Source of the DNA: Labedella populi | Lineage (GTDB): Bacteria; Actinomycetota; Actinomycetes; Actinomycetales; Microbacteriaceae | Reading direction: 5' to 3' | NCBI RefSeq assembly: GCF_004078655.1 | Contig: NZ_RZNC01000001.1 | Location: 1-64,000, forward strand | DNA: 64,000 nt | Shown here: positions 62,244 to 64,000 of the stretch, piece by piece | How the letters are laid out: every line of letters starts with the position of its first letter | Position numbering within the stretch: the stretch's first letter is position 1 | Translations under genes and position numbers: made by a program | The notes under the pieces: model-generated | Seen by the model: only the letters and a program-made list of their open reading frames with translations | What the model was told of the DNA's origin: nothing | The model's database searches: none

Positions 62244-62447
62244 CTATTGGCGCACGTCGATGACCCCGCGGCCATATCCCGGCCGGGGGTCACGAAATCG
62301 CTGCTGCCTGAACACGGCACCAGAGTACATGCCACTGGGCGTGCCGCTCTCGGCCTCGAGACCGTTCTTCCCCAGCAGCAGCGGCCACGGGGACCCCAAC
62401 TCCGGACCGACACCCGACCGCCCCGGAACGGGTTTCGTCTCAGCCAC
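62244..62447 (-). CDS. Possible 67-residue leader or substrate peptide frame
   Basis: Minus-strand frame from GTG 62447, 67 codons, ending 78 bases before the ligase start codon. About 78% of codon third positions are G/C by my hand count, compatible with coding here. It is Pro/Gly-rich, with 'SGMYSGAVFRQQRFRDPRP' before a C-terminal 'GYGRGVIDVRQ'. There is no good ribosome site and no known domain. It may be a leader peptide of the ligase, a modified peptide, or chance. The rest of the 363-base interval upstream of the ligase shows no gene. Confidence 0.35.
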   Translation of the reverse strand: MAETKPVPGRSGVGPELGSPWPLLLGKNGLEAESGTPSGMYSGAVFRQQRFRDPRPGYGRGVIDVRQ

Positions 62448-62528
62448 CCCACGATCGCCTGAACCCGAGAACTCTCGACGTTCAGGTCTGCTGCAGCAGA
62501 ATCCACACTGCCAGTGAATTGCGAACGG

Positions 62529-63116
62529 TCACAGGCCCAGATGACTGGAATCGCCGGCGACGCGCGACGAGTCGGGATGCTGGGCCTCAACTCGATGGCT
62601 GACGAAGAGAGGAATGGCTGAGACGAGCAGCACCGCAGCACCGATCCAACCGCTGGCTCCTCGCAACGCCGGAACTACGAATATTGCGGCCGCGCCCACG
62701 GCTACAAGAACCCCAGCCAGGACGCCATATAGACGCATTCCATAGAGCGAGATGAACGTGAGGTAGTGAGCGCCCACGATGATGAGCGAGGCCGGCAGGA
62801 ACAACGACGGCGCCAGAGTACCGAGTGCGATCGCCACAAGCAGCCCGAGCGGCACAGTGAACGCGCTCTGCATAGCGAGGGCGATGGAAGGGTGTCCCTT
62901 GGGCAGGAAGGCCGGCCCTTTCATGGCCTTCAAGATGAGCGAAGACAGCGGAAAGATCAGCATCCCCCCGATAAACAGCACAGTCATGGCCGCTGCGGCC
63001 GCCACCCACTGGTAGGCCGCAGCGGCCGCGGCCCAGATCACCGCGGAGACAAGCGGACCTGAAAACCCACCACGATAGACGCGGCGGACATCTCGTTGTG
63101 CAGCTTCCACATCCAC
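62529..63116 (-). CDS. DUF7010-like integral membrane protein
   Basis: A 195-residue membrane protein with about six hydrophobic segments and 'KGPAFLPKGHPSIALAMQSAF' between segments, resembling the DUF7010 family of unknown function. The GTG at 63116 is the annotated start; an earlier GTG in another register makes the exact start uncertain. Codon use is less GC-rich in the third position than in most neighbours. It lies upstream of the ligase locus on the same strand, 81 bases before the small 67-codon frame, and may or may not belong with it. Confidence 0.7.
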   Translation of the reverse strand: MDVEAAQRDVRRVYRGGFSGPLVSAVIWAAAAAAYQWVAAAAAMTVLFIGGMLIFPLSSLILKAMKGPAFLPKGHPSIALAMQSAFTVPLGLLVAIALGTLAPSLFLPASLIIVGAHYLTFISLYGMRLYGVLAGVLVAVGAAAIFVVPALRGASGWIGAAVLLVSAIPLFVSHRVEAQHPDSSRVAGDSSHLGL

Positions 63117-63247
63117 ACGCTCATCCTCTCAGAGCGCGCAACATCTTCACCGCACCATTGCCAGTTACGCCCGAGGTCCGAGGTCGAATCGACCCTGGGA
63201 AGCGACTGGTCTATTCGCTAGGCAGTCGTCAGTCGAAGATGTTGTCT

Positions 63248-63706
63248 ATGAGACTGAAGCTCGCGGCCCTGGACGACTTCGCGACTCTTCGTCGCTTGTT
63301 TGACGACCCGTCGTTGTCCGGGTGGGGTGGTCTAGGACGACCGTCCGACGCCCTCATCCGCGCCAAGTACCTCGGAACGCGTCTTTCCGAGGTCGAGTGC
63401 TTCATCGTCCTGGTCGAGGAGGAAGCGGTCGGAATCGTCCAGATGCACTCAGAGGGCGGCGGGAGCGCCGGGATCGACCTCATCCTGTCGTCAGCAGCGC
63501 GAGGTCAAGGGACCGGTCGACTCGTGGTCGACGCCATAATCGCCCCCGCTCGAGAAAGGGGCATAGATCGGCTCACGGTCGACCCTGACGTGAAGAACGA
63601 GCACGGCATCCGATTCTGGCGAGCCGTCGGCTTCGAGCTCCGCTCGACCACTGGCGAAGAGGTCGGCCGAGAGCCCTACCTACTGATGTGCCGCGAGGTC
63701 GAGTGA
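63248..63706 (+). CDS. GNAT-family N-acetyltransferase
   Basis: A 152-residue acetyltransferase. Motif A, the acetyl-CoA pyrophosphate loop, is 'LSSAARGQGTGRLVVDAII' (R-x-x-G-x-G/A), preceded by the strand 'AGIDLIL', and motif B includes 'NEHGIRFWRAVGFEL'. The N-terminal 'MRLKLAALDDFATLRRLFDD' is a common GNAT opening. ATG 63239, three codons earlier, is possible. The acceptor is unknown. Divergent from the membrane protein gene. Confidence 0.87.
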   Translation: MRLKLAALDDFATLRRLFDDPSLSGWGGLGRPSDALIRAKYLGTRLSEVECFIVLVEEEAVGIVQMHSEGGGSAGIDLILSSAARGQGTGRLVVDAIIAPARERGIDRLTVDPDVKNEHGIRFWRAVGFELRSTTGEEVGREPYLLMCREVE

Positions 63707-63726
63707 TCGAAACAGCTCGATGACCG

Positions 63727-63945
63727 TCAGTTGCGAAGTCCCAGAGCGGACGGCATGTCGATCAGCTTGTCGTCGCCGTTTGGGAGTTCGATGAAGCCGA
63801 GATCCCGCTTCCGGAGATAGTCGGCTGCTGCGCGTGCGTCGTCGGAACCGGCGTGGGGGACGATCCGTGTGCCGGTCAGGTTCACGGTCAGCGCACGCAT
63901 TTCGGGCCGGTAGCCGGGAGGATACGTCGAGTCGTCATCCATCAT
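63727..63945 (-). CDS. Small hypothetical protein
   Basis: A 72-residue frame starting with two ATG codons at 63945 and 63942. It has a structured-looking core ('MRALTVNLTGTRIVPHAG', 'ADYLRKRDLGFIELPNGDDKLI') with acidic, soluble character. Only a weak GGA lies upstream. No family is recognised. The window ends 55 bases farther on, so its promoter is not fully visible. Confidence 0.4.
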   Translation of the reverse strand: MMDDDSTYPPGYRPEMRALTVNLTGTRIVPHAGSDDARAAADYLRKRDLGFIELPNGDDKLIDMPSALGLRN

Positions 63946-64000
63946 GTGGATTCCGCGTAGATCCGTCGAGGTGAGACAGGCGCCCGCCGAGTAGCCGGCG

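Noticed and set aside
62144-62641. A 165-codon minus-strand frame across the ligase leader
   Set aside because: Cys/Ser/Arg-rich shadow composition; it overlaps the ligase start and the membrane protein end.

Overview
The window is 64 kb of very GC-rich DNA with densely packed genes, many GTG and TTG starts and strong GGAGG-type ribosome sites. Gene content points to a high-GC actinobacterium, most likely a member of the Microbacteriaceae (Micrococcales): a stand-alone long-form argG, DUF6157, an actinobacterial TM0106-type nuclease-helicase, a Ktr potassium system and a PheS-related ligase with a ferredoxin-fold domain. The genus cannot be fixed from this sequence. I saw no rRNA, tRNA, CRISPR array, prophage or insertion sequence.

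Layout, left to right. 0-4.6 kb: a lipoprotein, then a TetR-controlled redox operon (HdeD-like membrane protein, FAD disulfide reductase, EthD-like protein) and an aldo/keto reductase. 4.8-6.5 kb: an ABC-F ATPase. 6.5-8.5 kb: a patch of lower GC with a Fic/Doc-like protein convergent with an unknown protein carrying a HEPN-like motif, probably acquired. 8.5-11.5 kb: an XRE/MmyB-type regulator divergent from an SDR, and an epimerase-like gene. 11.5-14.9 kb: an arsenic-resistance locus (aquaglyceroporin, CoA-disulfide-reductase-like flavoprotein, an ArsR-ArsC fusion, a second ArsC). 15-18.4 kb: kynureninase overlapping ktrB and ktrA. 18.4-20.4 kb: an NTF2-like protein, a MerR regulator and a HAD phosphatase.

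20.4-29.4 kb is a catabolic locus. Six genes (MBL-fold lactonase-like, SDR, two 3-hydroxyisobutyrate-dehydrogenase-like enzymes, a cupin and a carboxymuconolactone-decarboxylase-like protein) are chained by stop/start overlaps. Around them lie a double-domain CMD protein, a FadR-type GntR regulator, an MHS-type MFS carrier and a divergent LDH2-type dehydrogenase. The carrier/dehydrogenase promoter region holds two ATTGTC-N-GACAAT palindromes. The substrate is not identifiable from sequence.

29.5-43 kb is mostly housekeeping and accessory single genes: LLM flavoprotein, lipid kinase, VOC protein, WYL regulator, argG, P-loop kinase, AHSA1 protein, SEC-C protein, MFS exporter, aldo/keto reductase, VapBC. 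43-53 kb: a TM0106 RecB-like nuclease/helicase, a MarR-controlled flavin locus with two operator palindromes, and a two-gene AAA+ ATPase/TPR membrane-protein unit. 53-60.3 kb is a sulfatase locus: polyol-type dehydrogenase, Cys-type sulfatase and MHS transporter on one strand, and a SorC regulator, formylglycine-generating enzyme and two DUF202 membrane proteins on the other. A perfect inverted repeat lies between them. The maturase and its sulfatase client are therefore in one locus, consistent with scavenging of a sulfated organic compound.

60.3-64 kb holds a frameshifted GrpB-family gene and a single-chain PheS-like ligase whose Phe-recognition residues differ from those of true PheRS. The ligase is preceded by a possible 67-codon reading frame and an inverted repeat able to mask its ribosome site. 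A membrane protein, a GNAT acetyltransferase and a small hypothetical gene complete the window. The PheS-like ligase with its leader is the least explained system here; the sulfatase/FGE locus and the overlapping catabolic operon are the clearest multi-gene systems.
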